Origin: an uncultured Clostridia bacterium
GTDB lineage: Bacteria > Bacillota > Clostridia > TANB77 > CAG-508
Length of the DNA: 64,000 nt
Direction of reading: 5' to 3'
Assembly (NCBI GenBank): GCA_934167755.1
Contig: CAKPLT010000011.1
Coordinates: 1-64,000, forward strand
Under the pieces are notes generated by a model that worked only from the letters and a program-made list of their open reading frames with translations, made no database searches and was not told the DNA's origin. Below are positions 34,446-44,391 of this stretch, in pieces. How positions within the stretch are numbered: position 1 is the first letter of the stretch; each line of letters opens with the position of its first letter. The translations under genes were made by a program, and so were the position numbers.

Positions 34446-36199
34446 GATAAATAAGGCAAGACTTCACCAAGTATTTTACCACCAACAGGAGCTGCAACAC
34501 CACCTCCTTGATGTCCACCCTCACCGGTAGGATTATATAAAGTAATTAATAAAACAATTTTAGGGTCATCAGTTTCTGCAACGCCACAAAAAGAAGTGAC
34601 ATATTTACCAGTATTAACACCATCTTCAGAAGTACCAGTTTTTCCTCCGACTTGATAACCTTCAACTTTGGCATTTTTTCCAGTACCTTCAGAAACAACA
34701 CTATTCATCATACTAAGAACTTTTTGAGCATTTTCTTTTGAAATAATTTGTTCACCAGTTTCAATAGGCATATCAGTGATTTCACCAGTTACACTGTTTT
34801 GAATACTTTTAACAATACGAGGTTTTATATAAACACCATTATTAGCAATTGAAGAAACTGCGGTAATCATTTGAAGAGGGGTAATTTCAAATCTTTGACC
34901 AAAACTAATAGTAGCAAGTTCAACAGGACCAGCTTTCTCTTCTTTTACAAAGATGCTATTTGCTTCGCCAGGGAGTTTAATTCCTGTTTTAGAAAATAAT
35001 CCAAATTTTCGTAGATACTCATAATATTTTGTAACACCAATTTTTTGTCCTAACCCTATAAAAACAGGGTTACAAGAATTCATTAAAGCTAATCTCAAAC
35101 TTTCAGGTCCATGAGGTCTATAATATCTCCAACATTTTATTCTAGTTTTAGCAACTTCAATTGCACCTGTACAACAAAATTGACCTTGTTGATCTATATC
35201 AGTAACAATACCTTCTTGAAGAGCAGCAGAAGCAGTAACAGTTTTAAAAACCGAACCGGGTTCATAAGTATCAGAAACAGCCTTATTTCTCCACATGCCT
35301 TGTAATGCAATAGATTTTGCTTGAGAATCCATAGCATTCCATTCAGATTTTAATTCATCAGTATGAGGTTCATATGGTGAATTTAAATCATAGCTCGGAT
35401 ATGTAGCCATAGCTAAAATATCACCATTTCGTGGATCCATTGCAATAATACTTCCACCATCTGTGCAAATATTGTCAATACAAGCTTCTTCCAAATATTT
35501 TTCAACAATAGATTGAATTGTCATATCAATAGTTAAATATAAATTATTCCCATCAACAGCAGAAAAATAATCTTCATCTCCTAAACTAACACCTGCTGCA
35601 TTTGTTTGTCTGTTTATTTTTCCATTTGTACCTTTTAATTCATCGTCGTATTTTGCTTCAACACCATCAAGTCCTTGATTATCACTACCACAAAAACCTA
35701 TAACTTGTGCAGCAAGATCTCCATAAGGATAATATCTTTTAGAATCTTCATCAATATTAATACCAGTGGTTATTCCATTTTGTTCCATCCAAGCTCTCAA
35801 TTCATCAGCTTTTGATTTATCAACTTTTTTTACAATTGTTTCTATAGAACTTCTTTTAGTGACTTTCTTTAGAACTTTCTCATAATCAAGTTCAAAAATA
35901 TCACTTAAAGCTTTTGCAACTTTTTCTTTATTTTCATCAGAAATATTTGTAGGATTTACACTCACAAATTCAACACTAGAACTTTCGGCTAAAATGTATT
36001 TACCTGTAGAATCGTAAATTGTGCCTCTTTTTGCTGTTATAGTTCTACTCTGAGATTGCTGAGTTCCTGCTTTTTCGCTTAATTCAGCACCCCATACAAA
36101 TTGAATATAAGCTAATCTTGTTGTTAATAATGTTAAAACAATTAAAACTGTAAATAGTGCATTTCTCATTTTCTTTTTATTACTTAATGAAATTGGCAT
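34439..36199 (-). CDS. Class B penicillin-binding protein (FtsI/SpoVD-like transpeptidase)
   Basis: A peptidoglycan transpeptidase of 586 residues, anchored by an N-terminal membrane segment (about residues 12-35). The PBP dimerisation region follows (RTITAKRGTIYDSTGKYILAES), then the transpeptidase domain with SxxK in YEPGSVFK (about 311), SxN in MNSCNP (about 373) and KTG in GGKTGTSE (about 518). Class B members work in division (PBP2B/FtsI) or spore cortex synthesis (SpoVD). SpoVD usually has a C-terminal PASTA domain; none is present here, so the assignment between the two remains open. AGGAGG lies before the ATG. The D-Ala-D-Ala ligase gene starts divergently 157 bases away. Confidence 0.93.
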   Translation of the reverse strand: MPISLSNKKKMRNALFTVLIVLTLLTTRLAYIQFVWGAELSEKAGTQQSQSRTITAKRGTIYDSTGKYILAESSSVEFVSVNPTNISDENKEKVAKALSDIFELDYEKVLKKVTKRSSIETIVKKVDKSKADELRAWMEQNGITTGINIDEDSKRYYPYGDLAAQVIGFCGSDNQGLDGVEAKYDDELKGTNGKINRQTNAAGVSLGDEDYFSAVDGNNLYLTIDMTIQSIVEKYLEEACIDNICTDGGSIIAMDPRNGDILAMATYPSYDLNSPYEPHTDELKSEWNAMDSQAKSIALQGMWRNKAVSDTYEPGSVFKTVTASAALQEGIVTDIDQQGQFCCTGAIEVAKTRIKCWRYYRPHGPESLRLALMNSCNPVFIGLGQKIGVTKYYEYLRKFGLFSKTGIKLPGEANSIFVKEEKAGPVELATISFGQRFEITPLQMITAVSSIANNGVYIKPRIVKSIQNSVTGEITDMPIETGEQIISKENAQKVLSMMNSVVSEGTGKNAKVEGYQVGGKTGTSEDGVNTGKYVTSFCGVAETDDPKIVLLITLYNPTGEGGHQGGGVAAPVGGKILGEVLPYLSK

Positions 36200-36356
36200 A
36201 GAAACCTCCTTATGATATATAAATATTTATAATATAAATGTATGCTATAATAATAAAAAAAATTAGGATGAAAGTTGACATTAAAAATTTATTTTGATAA
36301 AACTAAATGAATAATTAAAAGAAAAAATCATATAAATGTAAAAAGGTGGGGGTAAT

Positions 36357-37367
36357 ATGATAAAATTAGGTGTTATTTATGGTGGAATATCAACAGAACA
36401 TGATGTTTCAATAATGTCTGCGAAATCTATATTAGACAATTTAGATAAGGAAAAAAAGGAAAAATATGAAATAAATGAAATTTATATAAATGAATATGGA
36501 AAATGGTTTAGGAACAATAACGGAGAAAAAGAAGAAATAGAAAATTTGGTGTGGACTTTAAAAGATTTAGATGTTGCGTTTCCTGTATTACATGGCTTAG
36601 GGGGAGAAGATGGTACTATCCAAGGAATGTTTGAAATGTTAAAAATACCATATGTAGGGTGTGGTGTATTAGCATCAAGTATAGGGATGGATAAAGTATA
36701 CGCAAAATCTATTTTTGAAAAAGCAGGAATGGAACAAGCACCATATGTGTATATAAAGAAAAATGAGAAAGGATATGTAATTATAAATGAAAAGTTTGAA
36801 GAGGAAGAATTCAAAATAGAAAAAATAATGGAAAAAATAAAATTCCCAATGTTTGTAAAACCATCAAATTCAGGCTCTTCAGTTGGAGTAAAAAAAGCTA
36901 CAAATAACAGTGAATTAAAAATGGCGATAGAAAATGCAGGAAAATATGATAATAAAATTTTAGTAGAACAAGGTGTTAATGCAAGAGAGGTTGAATGTGC
37001 TATTTTAGAAGATAAAGATGTTATGGCTTCAACAGTAGGAGAAATAATATCAGCTGAGGAATTTTATAGTTTTGATGCAAAATATAATATTCCAGAATCT
37101 AAGACTATAATTCCGGCTAAAATAGAAGAAAATCAAATTGAAGAAATAAAGAAACTTGCGATAAAAGCATTTAAAGTAATTGATGGAAAAGGCTTAGCAA
37201 GAGTAGATTTCTTTATTGAAAAAGAAACAAATAAAATATATATAAATGAAATAAATACAATTCCAGGATTCACAAAAATAAGTATGTATCCTAAATTATT
37301 CGAAAATGTTGGAGTTACATATTCAGAGTTGTTAGACAAATTAATAAAAAACGCATTAGATAAATAA
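36357..37367 (+). CDS. ddl: D-alanine--D-alanine ligase
   Basis: Joins two D-Ala with ATP to make the dipeptide of the peptidoglycan stem. The 336-residue protein has the ATP-grasp ligase pattern: GGISTEHDVSIMSAKS, FPVLHGLGGEDGTIQGMFE, FVKPSNSGSSVGVKKA, and the metal site RVDFFIE and NEINTIPGFTKISMYPKL. In VanA-type ligases the substrate loop differs; the region EFYSFDAKYNIPES contains the Tyr-type residue of D-Ala-D-Ala ligases. GGGGG precedes the ATG. It is divergent from the penicillin-binding protein gene, and followed by WalR-like boxes and a signal peptidase gene. Confidence 0.96.
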   Translation: MIKLGVIYGGISTEHDVSIMSAKSILDNLDKEKKEKYEINEIYINEYGKWFRNNNGEKEEIENLVWTLKDLDVAFPVLHGLGGEDGTIQGMFEMLKIPYVGCGVLASSIGMDKVYAKSIFEKAGMEQAPYVYIKKNEKGYVIINEKFEEEEFKIEKIMEKIKFPMFVKPSNSGSSVGVKKATNNSELKMAIENAGKYDNKILVEQGVNAREVECAILEDKDVMASTVGEIISAEEFYSFDAKYNIPESKTIIPAKIEENQIEEIKKLAIKAFKVIDGKGLARVDFFIEKETNKIYINEINTIPGFTKISMYPKLFENVGVTYSELLDKLIKNALDK

Positions 37368-37377
37368 ATAGATAATA

Positions 37378-37427
37378 TGTAATATAAATGCAAAAAAAAA
37401 GTAATATAATTGTAATATAAATGTGAT
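37378..37427 (+). promoter_or_regulatory. WalR-like boxes upstream of the signal peptidase gene
   Basis: TGTAAT-ATAAA-TGCAAA (37378-37394), AGTAAT-ATAAT-TGTAAT (37400-37416) and TGTAAT-ATAAA-TGTGAT (37411-37427) fit or nearly fit the WalR (YycF) consensus TGTWAH-N5-TGTWAH. A TATAAT at 37427-37432 may be the -10, so the boxes would cover the -35 region. Confidence 0.5.
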
Positions 37428-37467
37428 ATAATAAAAAAGAAATAATAAATATATAAATGAGGTAGAA

Positions 37468-38055
37468 ATGAAAATATATACAGATAGAGAAATAGCAAGT
37501 GAATTAAAAAAAAGAAAAAGAAGAAAAAAATTATTAAAAATTGTTTTATATCCTTTAATAGCTATTATTATATTTTTCGATATATACTTAATGTTACAAT
37601 CAACAAAAAATCAAGGAAAGGATAGTTTATTTGGAATTAAAGCTTTTAATATTGATTCAGAAAGTATGAAACCAACATTAAAAAAAGGAGAGCTAGTTTT
37701 AACAAAAGAGAAAGAATCAAATGAAATAAAAAGCGGAGATATTATTACATTCAAAGAAAATGAAGATACTATCACACGCAGAGTAACACAGGTAATTATT
37801 GAAAATGGCAAAACTTATTATAAAACTAAAGATGATGATAATGATAAAGAAAATAGAGATAGAGTAAGATATGAAGAAGTAGAAGGTGTGTGCATATTAC
37901 ACATTCCGAAAATTGGTAAATTGATTATATATCATAAACAAATTTTAACTATTGCAACAACTTTAATTATTATATATTTCGTATATAAAATTATACAGAA
38001 AAGAGCTAATAAAAAATTTGCTAGACATGAAATAAGAAAAAAACTAGAAAAATAG
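37468..38055 (+). CDS. SipW-like (S26B) signal peptidase I with altered active site
   Basis: The 195-residue protein has an N-terminal membrane segment (about residues 23-43), a small catalytic region and a second membrane segment near the C-terminus (about 157-175), as in archaeal/ER-type signal peptidases such as SipW. The catalytic Ser66 is in DSESMKPTL. SipW-like enzymes usually have a His in a THR[IV] motif; here the matching sequence is TITRRV, with Arg104 in the His position. The later KTKDDDND matches the usual KTKGDxN. The protein may be inactive, use another base, or have a different specificity. No TasA-like substrate is nearby. GAGGT lies before the ATG. Confidence 0.82.
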   Translation: MKIYTDREIASELKKRKRRKKLLKIVLYPLIAIIIFFDIYLMLQSTKNQGKDSLFGIKAFNIDSESMKPTLKKGELVLTKEKESNEIKSGDIITFKENEDTITRRVTQVIIENGKTYYKTKDDDNDKENRDRVRYEEVEGVCILHIPKIGKLIIYHKQILTIATTLIIIYFVYKIIQKRANKKFARHEIRKKLEK

Positions 38056-38063
38056 TTTTTTTC

Positions 38064-38807
38064 TTATTTTTTAGGTAATATCTCATACTTTACTTTAAAA
38101 TAATTAAACTTATCAAGTTCATTTGTAGACAAGCAATCAACATAAACATCTAATTGGTTTAAATTCTGACAAGCAGTTATAACAGCTGGGTTAAGTAAAC
38201 TATTAAATGTCATTTCAGTAGCTATACTTAAACTATCAAATATAGAAGCTTTTTCTTTTTTTCTCATTAAATTATAAGCTTCTTTAAATCTAGATTTTGA
38301 TGAGTTTTTATATTTTGTTATAGGTAATGTATATTCCACATTGATTACATCTTGAAGTGTTTCATATTTTTTGGGATTTTCATTTAAAATTCTCTTAACA
38401 TCATCTATTTTATATGGAAGAACAACTTTACTCTGAGTTTCAGATATTAAAAGAGTATCATTATCAGTTAACTCATTAGTATTATGTTCTTTTGAATCTT
38501 CAACATTTTCTTTATTTGAAGAAAGAGATACTTCTAATTGAGAAATATTTACACCAAGATTTGATAATACAGTTTTTAAATCTTCTAAAATATCTTTCAA
38601 ATCTTCCATATCTTTTTGTTTTTCAGCTTTTTTGGCGTTTTTTGCAGTCTTTTTGCTTTTTATATCATTAGTTTCAGTCTCTACTACTTCAACCGTTTCA
38701 GTCTTTTTTACTTTTTTGGCTTTTGGTGATTCTTTAATTTCCTCAGTTTTTTCAACTTTATCTGTTTTTGGTGTTTCTTTAACTTTTTTACTTGAAGTTT
38801 TTGGCAT
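38064..38807 (-). CDS. Lys/Thr/Glu-rich protein of unknown function
   Basis: I do not recognise this 247-residue protein. The first 65 residues are low-complexity, rich in Lys, Thr, Glu and Val (KKVKETPKTDKVEKTEEI), like a disordered tail. A short coiled-coil-like segment follows (MEDLKDILEDLKTVLSNLGVN), then an acidic linker and a C-terminal half with predicted helices (KRILNENPKKYETLQDVINVEYTL, MRKKEKASIFDSLSIATE). There is no signal peptide, so it is probably cytoplasmic. AAAGGAGG lies before the ATG. It is convergent with the signal peptidase gene; the two share the hairpin AAACTA..TAGTTT at 38041-38060. Confidence 0.6.
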   Translation of the reverse strand: MPKTSSKKVKETPKTDKVEKTEEIKESPKAKKVKKTETVEVVETETNDIKSKKTAKNAKKAEKQKDMEDLKDILEDLKTVLSNLGVNISQLEVSLSSNKENVEDSKEHNTNELTDNDTLLISETQSKVVLPYKIDDVKRILNENPKKYETLQDVINVEYTLPITKYKNSSKSRFKEAYNLMRKKEKASIFDSLSIATEMTFNSLLNPAVITACQNLNQLDVYVDCLSTNELDKFNYFKVKYEILPKK

Positions 38808-39041
38808 AGATATTTTCCTCCTTTGTTATCAACTTAATATATAATAATATTTTATTGTGAAAATTTCAAGACTTTTTTGTGATTATTTTTTTGGTTATAA
38901 TTAAAAGAATGGAAATAATACCAAAACTAGTCATAAAATTTTTTTTTATGACAAATTCTACATTGAAAAAATATATAATTTATGATAATATAATCAAAGA
39001 CGGAAGAGACAAAATATCCTAGGAGGAGATGGAAAAACAAA

Positions 39042-42000
39042 ATGGCAGAAACACAAGAAATAAAAAAAAGTAGGAAAATTGGAGATGTATTTAGTGATTA
39101 TAAAACTAATAGTAACATAGCAGATGCAGTAATAACAAAAATGAATTTAATAAAAAAAATAAATACATTAGAACTAGGAATGTCTTCAAATGAATATATA
39201 GAAATAAAAGAAATATGGTATTTAGAAAAGTTTTTAAGGGATAGATTTCAATTTGGACAAGTGCATATGTTAATAACATATCCAGAAGGAATATATATAA
39301 AAAGAATAGATGATGAATGGGAAAACTTAATATGCTATATGGCACATAAATATCCATTAATGAGACCATTGTTATTATTAAAAAGTAAAGTGGAATTAAC
39401 TGAAAAAAATGTAAATGTATATATGCAGATAAAAGGAGCAGACTTTTTAAAAGCAAGAAAATTAGATAGAGAACTTGAAAATGTAATATATAATTTATTT
39501 GGAAAAAAATATACTGTAAATATAGAAGAAAAGATAAAGGAACAAGAAATAAAAGCATTTCAAGAAAAAACAAAAAAGATTGAAGAACAAGCAGTACATG
39601 AAGCAATGAGAGGTATTGCAATAAGAACACATCAAGAAGAACAATATAGTGTGCCAGAAGAAATTTCAGGAGATATTCCACCACTTCCAGAAGGACCATA
39701 TAATGATGCAGATTATGCTATGCCACCAGAAGCAGAATTGGGATATATGCCAGAAATGGAAGAACTTCCACAAGCAGAAAATATTATATTTGGAAAGCCT
39801 TCAAAAGCCAAAGAAAAGAAAATGAAGATAAAAGAATTAGATGCTAATTCTGGAAGAGTAACATTAGAAGGAAGAGTTGTAAACAGTGAATGTAGAGAAA
39901 CAAAAACTGGAAAAGGAATGTTAATATATGAAATATATGATGGCACAGGAATAATTACATGTAAGTCATTTGCAGAAGACGGAGTAAAAGGAAATGAAGT
40001 ATTAGAAAAGATAAAGTCAGCAAAAGCAATAAAAACAACAGGAAAAGCAGGATTTGATAGTTACGCTGGAGATATAACAGTAATGGCAAATGTTATTGCA
40101 GAAATATCAGATGAAGGAATGCCACCACTTCCAGAGGAAGATGACAGTACACCATTAATTTTGGGTTCATCAATGAATATAAGTGATCCACTTGTCAAAA
40201 TAGTAGATATTAATCCAGAATCAGGTAATATATGCATTGATGGTGAAATACAAGCTATGGAAGACAAAGAAACAAAATCAGGAAAAGTAATTTTAAGTAT
40301 AGACATATATGATGGAACAAGTACAATGACATGTAAAGCATTTTTACCTGGAAATAGTGCAAAAAAGATTATAAAAAGATTAAAGGGAACAAAAGCAATA
40401 AAACTAGCAGGAAGAGCTCAGATGGATGCTTTTTCAAATGAGCTAACAGTAATGGCTAATACAATAGTAGTATCAGAGCCATTACCAAAAACTACAAGAG
40501 AAGACCACGCAGAGGTAAAAAGAGTAGAATTACATATGCATACTAAAATGAGTCAAATGGATGCAATGACATCAGCAGAAGATTTAATAAAAAGAGCAAT
40601 GAGCTGGGGAATGAAATCAATTGCAATAACAGACCATGGAGTTGTACAAGCATTTCCAGAAGCATATCATTTACTTGGAAGAGATAACCAAGATATGAAA
40701 GTAATTTATGGTGTAGAAGCATATCTTGCACCAGACAAAGAAAATTCAGTAACAAATGCAAAAGGTCAGTCTATAAATACAACTTATTGTGTACTAGACT
40801 TAGAAACAACAGGTTTTTCAGCAGTAACAGAAAAAATAACAGAAGTTGGAATAATGAAAGTAAAAAATGGAGAAGTAATAGATGAATTTAGTTGTTTTGT
40901 AAATCCAGAGAAACCAATTCCACAGAGAGTTGTAGATGTTACAAATATAACAGATGACATGGTAAAAGATGCAGAAACAATTGATAAAGTATTTCCAAAA
41001 ATACTAGAATTTTTAGGAGACTCAATAATTGTTGCACATAATGCAAAATTTGATGTTGGATTTTTAAAGCAAAATGCAAAAGTATTAGGATATGAATTTG
41101 ATTATACAGTAATAGACACATTAACACTTGCAAAAGATATATTTCCAAATATGAAAAAATATAAGCTTGGTAAAATTGCAGATGAATTAGGAATAGTAGT
41201 AGAAGTAGCACATAGAGCTTTAGATGATGTAGACACAACGGTTAAGGTATTTAATGTAATGATACAAAAATTGAAAGACAGAGGAGTCACAACGGTTGAA
41301 GAAATAGACACAATTGGAAGAGATGAAGAAGCAAAAAAAGAAGAATACAAAAAATTAAATACATATCATGCAATAATATTAGCGAAAAATTATATAGGAT
41401 TAAGGAACTTATATAAATTAGTATCTATTTCACATTTACATTATTTTTATAAAAAGCCACGAATATTAAAAAGCATATATAAAAAATATTCAGAAGGTTT
41501 AATATTAGGAAGTGCATGTGAAGCGGGAGAATTATATCAAGCAATAGAACTAGGAAAATCAGACGAAGAAATAGAAAATATAGCAAGAGATTATGATTAC
41601 TTAGAAATTCAACCAATAGGAAACAATGAGTTCTTAGTAAGAGATGGAAAAGTACCAGACAGAGAATATTTAAAAGATATAAATCGTAAAATTGTAGAAT
41701 TAGGAGAAAAACTAAATAAACTAGTTGTAGCAACATGTGATGTACACTTTATGGATCCACAAGACGAAATATATAGAAGAATATTAGAAGCAGGGCAAGG
41801 ATATAAAGATGCAGATAATCAAGCACCATTATATTTAAGAACAACAGAAGAAATGTTACAAGAATTTAGCTATTTAGGAGAGAAAAAAGCATATGAGGTT
41901 GTTGTAACAAATACCAATAAAATATCAGATATGTGTGATAGAATAGATCCAATATCACCTGAAAAATGTCCACCACATATACCTGGATGTGAAGAAGACA

Positions 42001-43859
42001 TAAAAAATATAGCTTATGACAAAGCACATGAATTATATGGAGACCCATTACCAGAAATAGTACAAGCAAGATTAGATAAAGAATTAAATTCAATAATAAG
42101 TAATGGATATTCAGTAATGTATATAATAGCACAAAGATTAGTATGGAAATCAAATGAAGACGGATATATAGTAGGATCAAGAGGATCAGTAGGTTCATCA
42201 CTTGTAGCATATATGACAGGTATAACAGAAGTAAACTCATTAAAACCACATTATAGATGTCCAGAATGTAAATATTCTGAATTTGAAGATTATGGAGTAG
42301 GAAATGGATTTGACTTACCAGATAAAGATTGCCCTAAATGTGGTGCAAAATTAGCAAAAGACGGAATGGATATACCATTTGAAACATTCTTAGGATTTAA
42401 TGGAGACAAAGAACCAGATATTGACTTAAACTTCTCAGGGGAGTATCAAGCAAAAGCACATAAATATACAGAAGTAATCTTTGGAAAAGGAACAACATTT
42501 AAAGCAGGAACAGTAGGTACAGTTGCAGATAAAACAGCATTTGGATATGTAAAAAAATATTATGAAGAAAGAAATATACCGGTTAACAAAGCAGAAATAA
42601 CAAGACTTTCAGCAGGATGTACTGGAATAAAAAGAACAACAGGACAACACCCAGGAGGAATAATAGTAGTACCAAAAGGAAGAGAAATATATGAATTTAC
42701 TCCAGTACAGCATCCGGCAGATGATCCAAACTCAGATATAATAACAACACATTTTGACTATCACTCAATAGATGGGAATTTATTAAAATTAGATATACTA
42801 GGACACGATGATCCAACGGTAATTCGTATGTTACAAGATATCACAGGAGTTGCACCAACAGTAATTCCACTTGATGACAAAGAAACAATGTCAATATTTA
42901 ACTCAACAACAGCATTAGGAGTAACCCCTGAGCAAATTCATTCAGAAGTAGGAACATTTGGGATACCTGAATATGGAACAAAATTTGCTAGAGGAATGCT
43001 TATGGATACACATCCAACAACATTTGATGAATTAATTCGTTTATCAGGATTATCACATGGTACAGATGTATGGCTAGGGAATGCACAAACATTAATAGAA
43101 GAAGGAATAGTAACATTAAAAGAGGCAATATGTTGTCGTGACGATATAATGGTATACTTAATGCAAAAAGGATTGCCACCAGACAAAGCATTTAAAATAA
43201 TGGAAGCAGTGCGTAAGGGAAAAGTTGCAAAAGGAAAAGAACCAAAATGGAAAGATGAATATATACCATTGATGCAGGAACATGGAGTACCAGACTGGTA
43301 TATGAAATCATGTGAAAAAATAAAATACATGTTCCCTAAAGCACATGCAGCAGCATATGTAACAAATGCTTTCAGAATAGCTTGGTTCAAGGTACATATA
43401 CCACTTGCATATTATGCAGCATATTATTCAATTAGAGCAAAAGCATTTGATGCAGAAGTTATGATAAACGGAAAAGAAAAAGTAAAAAATAAAATGAAAG
43501 AAATAGATATGATGGGAAATGCAGCAACACCAAAAGACAAAGATATGTATGATGACTTAGAAATTGTGTTGGAGATGTATGAAAGAGGATTAAGATTTTT
43601 ACCAATAGATTTATATAAATCACATGCAACAAAATTTTTGGTAGAAGGAGACAGTCTCCGTCCTCCATTAAATAGTATAGCAGGATTAGGATCAGTCGCA
43701 GCTGAAAGCATAATGAATGCTCGAAAAGACGAAAAATTTATGTCGATTGATGATATGAAAATAAGAGCAAAAATTGGAGACTCTGTAACTGAACTATTAC
43801 GCCAATTTGGCTGCTTAGAAGGAATGAGTCAAAGTAATCAATTGAGTTTATTCGGATAA
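39042..43859 (+). CDS. polC: DNA polymerase III alpha subunit, Gram-positive PolC type
   Basis: PolC is the main replicative DNA polymerase of low-GC Gram-positives with built-in 3'-5' exonuclease. Domains in order: N-terminal region; OB fold (about 262-355); a second OB fold (about 386-480); PHP domain (VELHMHTKMSQMDAM, about 494) with the exonuclease inserted in it (VLDLETTGFS, about 582); PHP remainder; zinc module (CPECKY..CPKCGAKL, about 1072); polymerase core with the catalytic EPDIDLNFSGEYQ (about 1123), and the C-terminal duplex-binding part. At 1605 residues it is longer than the usual 1430-1450, which the second OB fold explains. GGAGGAG at 39022-39028 serves the ATG at 39042. A repeat element begins at its stop codon. 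Confidence 0.97.
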   Translation: MAETQEIKKSRKIGDVFSDYKTNSNIADAVITKMNLIKKINTLELGMSSNEYIEIKEIWYLEKFLRDRFQFGQVHMLITYPEGIYIKRIDDEWENLICYMAHKYPLMRPLLLLKSKVELTEKNVNVYMQIKGADFLKARKLDRELENVIYNLFGKKYTVNIEEKIKEQEIKAFQEKTKKIEEQAVHEAMRGIAIRTHQEEQYSVPEEISGDIPPLPEGPYNDADYAMPPEAELGYMPEMEELPQAENIIFGKPSKAKEKKMKIKELDANSGRVTLEGRVVNSECRETKTGKGMLIYEIYDGTGIITCKSFAEDGVKGNEVLEKIKSAKAIKTTGKAGFDSYAGDITVMANVIAEISDEGMPPLPEEDDSTPLILGSSMNISDPLVKIVDINPESGNICIDGEIQAMEDKETKSGKVILSIDIYDGTSTMTCKAFLPGNSAKKIIKRLKGTKAIKLAGRAQMDAFSNELTVMANTIVVSEPLPKTTREDHAEVKRVELHMHTKMSQMDAMTSAEDLIKRAMSWGMKSIAITDHGVVQAFPEAYHLLGRDNQDMKVIYGVEAYLAPDKENSVTNAKGQSINTTYCVLDLETTGFSAVTEKITEVGIMKVKNGEVIDEFSCFVNPEKPIPQRVVDVTNITDDMVKDAETIDKVFPKILEFLGDSIIVAHNAKFDVGFLKQNAKVLGYEFDYTVIDTLTLAKDIFPNMKKYKLGKIADELGIVVEVAHRALDDVDTTVKVFNVMIQKLKDRGVTTVEEIDTIGRDEEAKKEEYKKLNTYHAIILAKNYIGLRNLYKLVSISHLHYFYKKPRILKSIYKKYSEGLILGSACEAGELYQAIELGKSDEEIENIARDYDYLEIQPIGNNEFLVRDGKVPDREYLKDINRKIVELGEKLNKLVVATCDVHFMDPQDEIYRRILEAGQGYKDADNQAPLYLRTTEEMLQEFSYLGEKKAYEVVVTNTNKISDMCDRIDPISPEKCPPHIPGCEEDIKNIAYDKAHELYGDPLPEIVQARLDKELNSIISNGYSVMYIIAQRLVWKSNEDGYIVGSRGSVGSSLVAYMTGITEVNSLKPHYRCPECKYSEFEDYGVGNGFDLPDKDCPKCGAKLAKDGMDIPFETFLGFNGDKEPDIDLNFSGEYQAKAHKYTEVIFGKGTTFKAGTVGTVADKTAFGYVKKYYEERNIPVNKAEITRLSAGCTGIKRTTGQHPGGIIVVPKGREIYEFTPVQHPADDPNSDIITTHFDYHSIDGNLLKLDILGHDDPTVIRMLQDITGVAPTVIPLDDKETMSIFNSTTALGVTPEQIHSEVGTFGIPEYGTKFARGMLMDTHPTTFDELIRLSGLSHGTDVWLGNAQTLIEEGIVTLKEAICCRDDIMVYLMQKGLPPDKAFKIMEAVRKGKVAKGKEPKWKDEYIPLMQEHGVPDWYMKSCEKIKYMFPKAHAAAYVTNAFRIAWFKVHIPLAYYAAYYSIRAKAFDAEVMINGKEKVKNKMKEIDMMGNAATPKDKDMYDDLEIVLEMYERGLRFLPIDLYKSHATKFLVEGDSLRPPLNSIAGLGSVAAESIMNARKDEKFMSIDDMKIRAKIGDSVTELLRQFGCLEGMSQSNQLSLFG

Positions 43860-43957
43860 TTTACCATTGGGGACACTCATAAATGGTAAAAAAATTACCA
43901 CAAGGGACACTCTTATAAAAAATTAATTAAATTATATAAAGGGTGTCCATATTGTTA
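43859..43957 (+). repeat. Hairpin-rich GGGACAC repeat after polC
   Basis: The element starts at the polC stop: TTTACCATT..GGGACACTCAT..AATGGTAAA forms one stem, then TTACCA and a second GGGACAC (43904-43911). Later GGGTGTCC (43941-43948) can pair with the second GGGACAC. Related copies occur after fruA (56057) and at the end of uvrC (63070). Confidence 0.8.
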
Positions 43958-43971
43958 AGAAAGGAAGAAAA

Positions 43972-44274
43972 ATGCTAGAAAGTAATATACAAATAGGAGA
44001 TATATTCTCTTTAAGAAATATAATAATTTATTTAATAGTAATAAATTTAATTGGCTTCTATATGATGTGGTCAGATAAAAGAAGAGCAAAATGGGGAAAA
44101 TGGAGAATCCCAGAGCAAACACTATTTATAGTTACTGCATTAGGTGGAGGAATTGGGACTATTGCTGGAATGTATACTTTTAGACATAAAACTAAAAAAT
44201 TTAAATTTACAGTGGGATTACCAGTAATATTAATTCTAGAAATTATTTTAGTTATTTATTTGAAATTTATGTGA
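43972..44274 (+). CDS. DUF1294 family small membrane protein
   Basis: The 100-residue protein has the DUF1294 pattern: a first hydrophobic helix (IIIYLIVINLIGFYMMW), the conserved SDKRRAKWGKWRIPE loop, TLFIVTALGGGIGTIAGMYTFRHKTKKFKF, and a final helix (VILILEIILVIYL). It has three membrane segments. The family function is unknown. AAGGAAG precedes the ATG. It stops with TGA, and structured element A begins 9 bases later. Confidence 0.9.
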   Translation: MLESNIQIGDIFSLRNIIIYLIVINLIGFYMMWSDKRRAKWGKWRIPEQTLFIVTALGGGIGTIAGMYTFRHKTKKFKFTVGLPVILILEIILVIYLKFM

Positions 44275-44282
44275 TTTAATAT

Positions 44283-44391
44283 GAAGGTAATATATAATTT
44301 TAAAGTTTAACAAGGTGTTTTAAATTTGTTGCAAACAAATTTAAAATAGCAACGCGTCCGCAGTTAACCGATAAAATTATATATTACCTTC
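44283..44391. ncRNA. Structured element A (copy 1 of a paired element)
   Basis: A perfect 20-bp outer stem (44283-44302 with 44372-44391) encloses a conserved core and an inner 13-bp stem TTTTAAATTTGTT / AACAAATTTAAAA (44318-44330, 44334-44346). The core motifs AAGT..AAC-AGGTGTTT and AAATAGC..GCGTCCG..AGT..AAC..GATAAAA are shared with element B at 44628, while the outer stems differ completely in sequence. Whether it acts as RNA or as DNA (cruciform) is unknown, and the strand is not determined. Confidence 0.7.
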
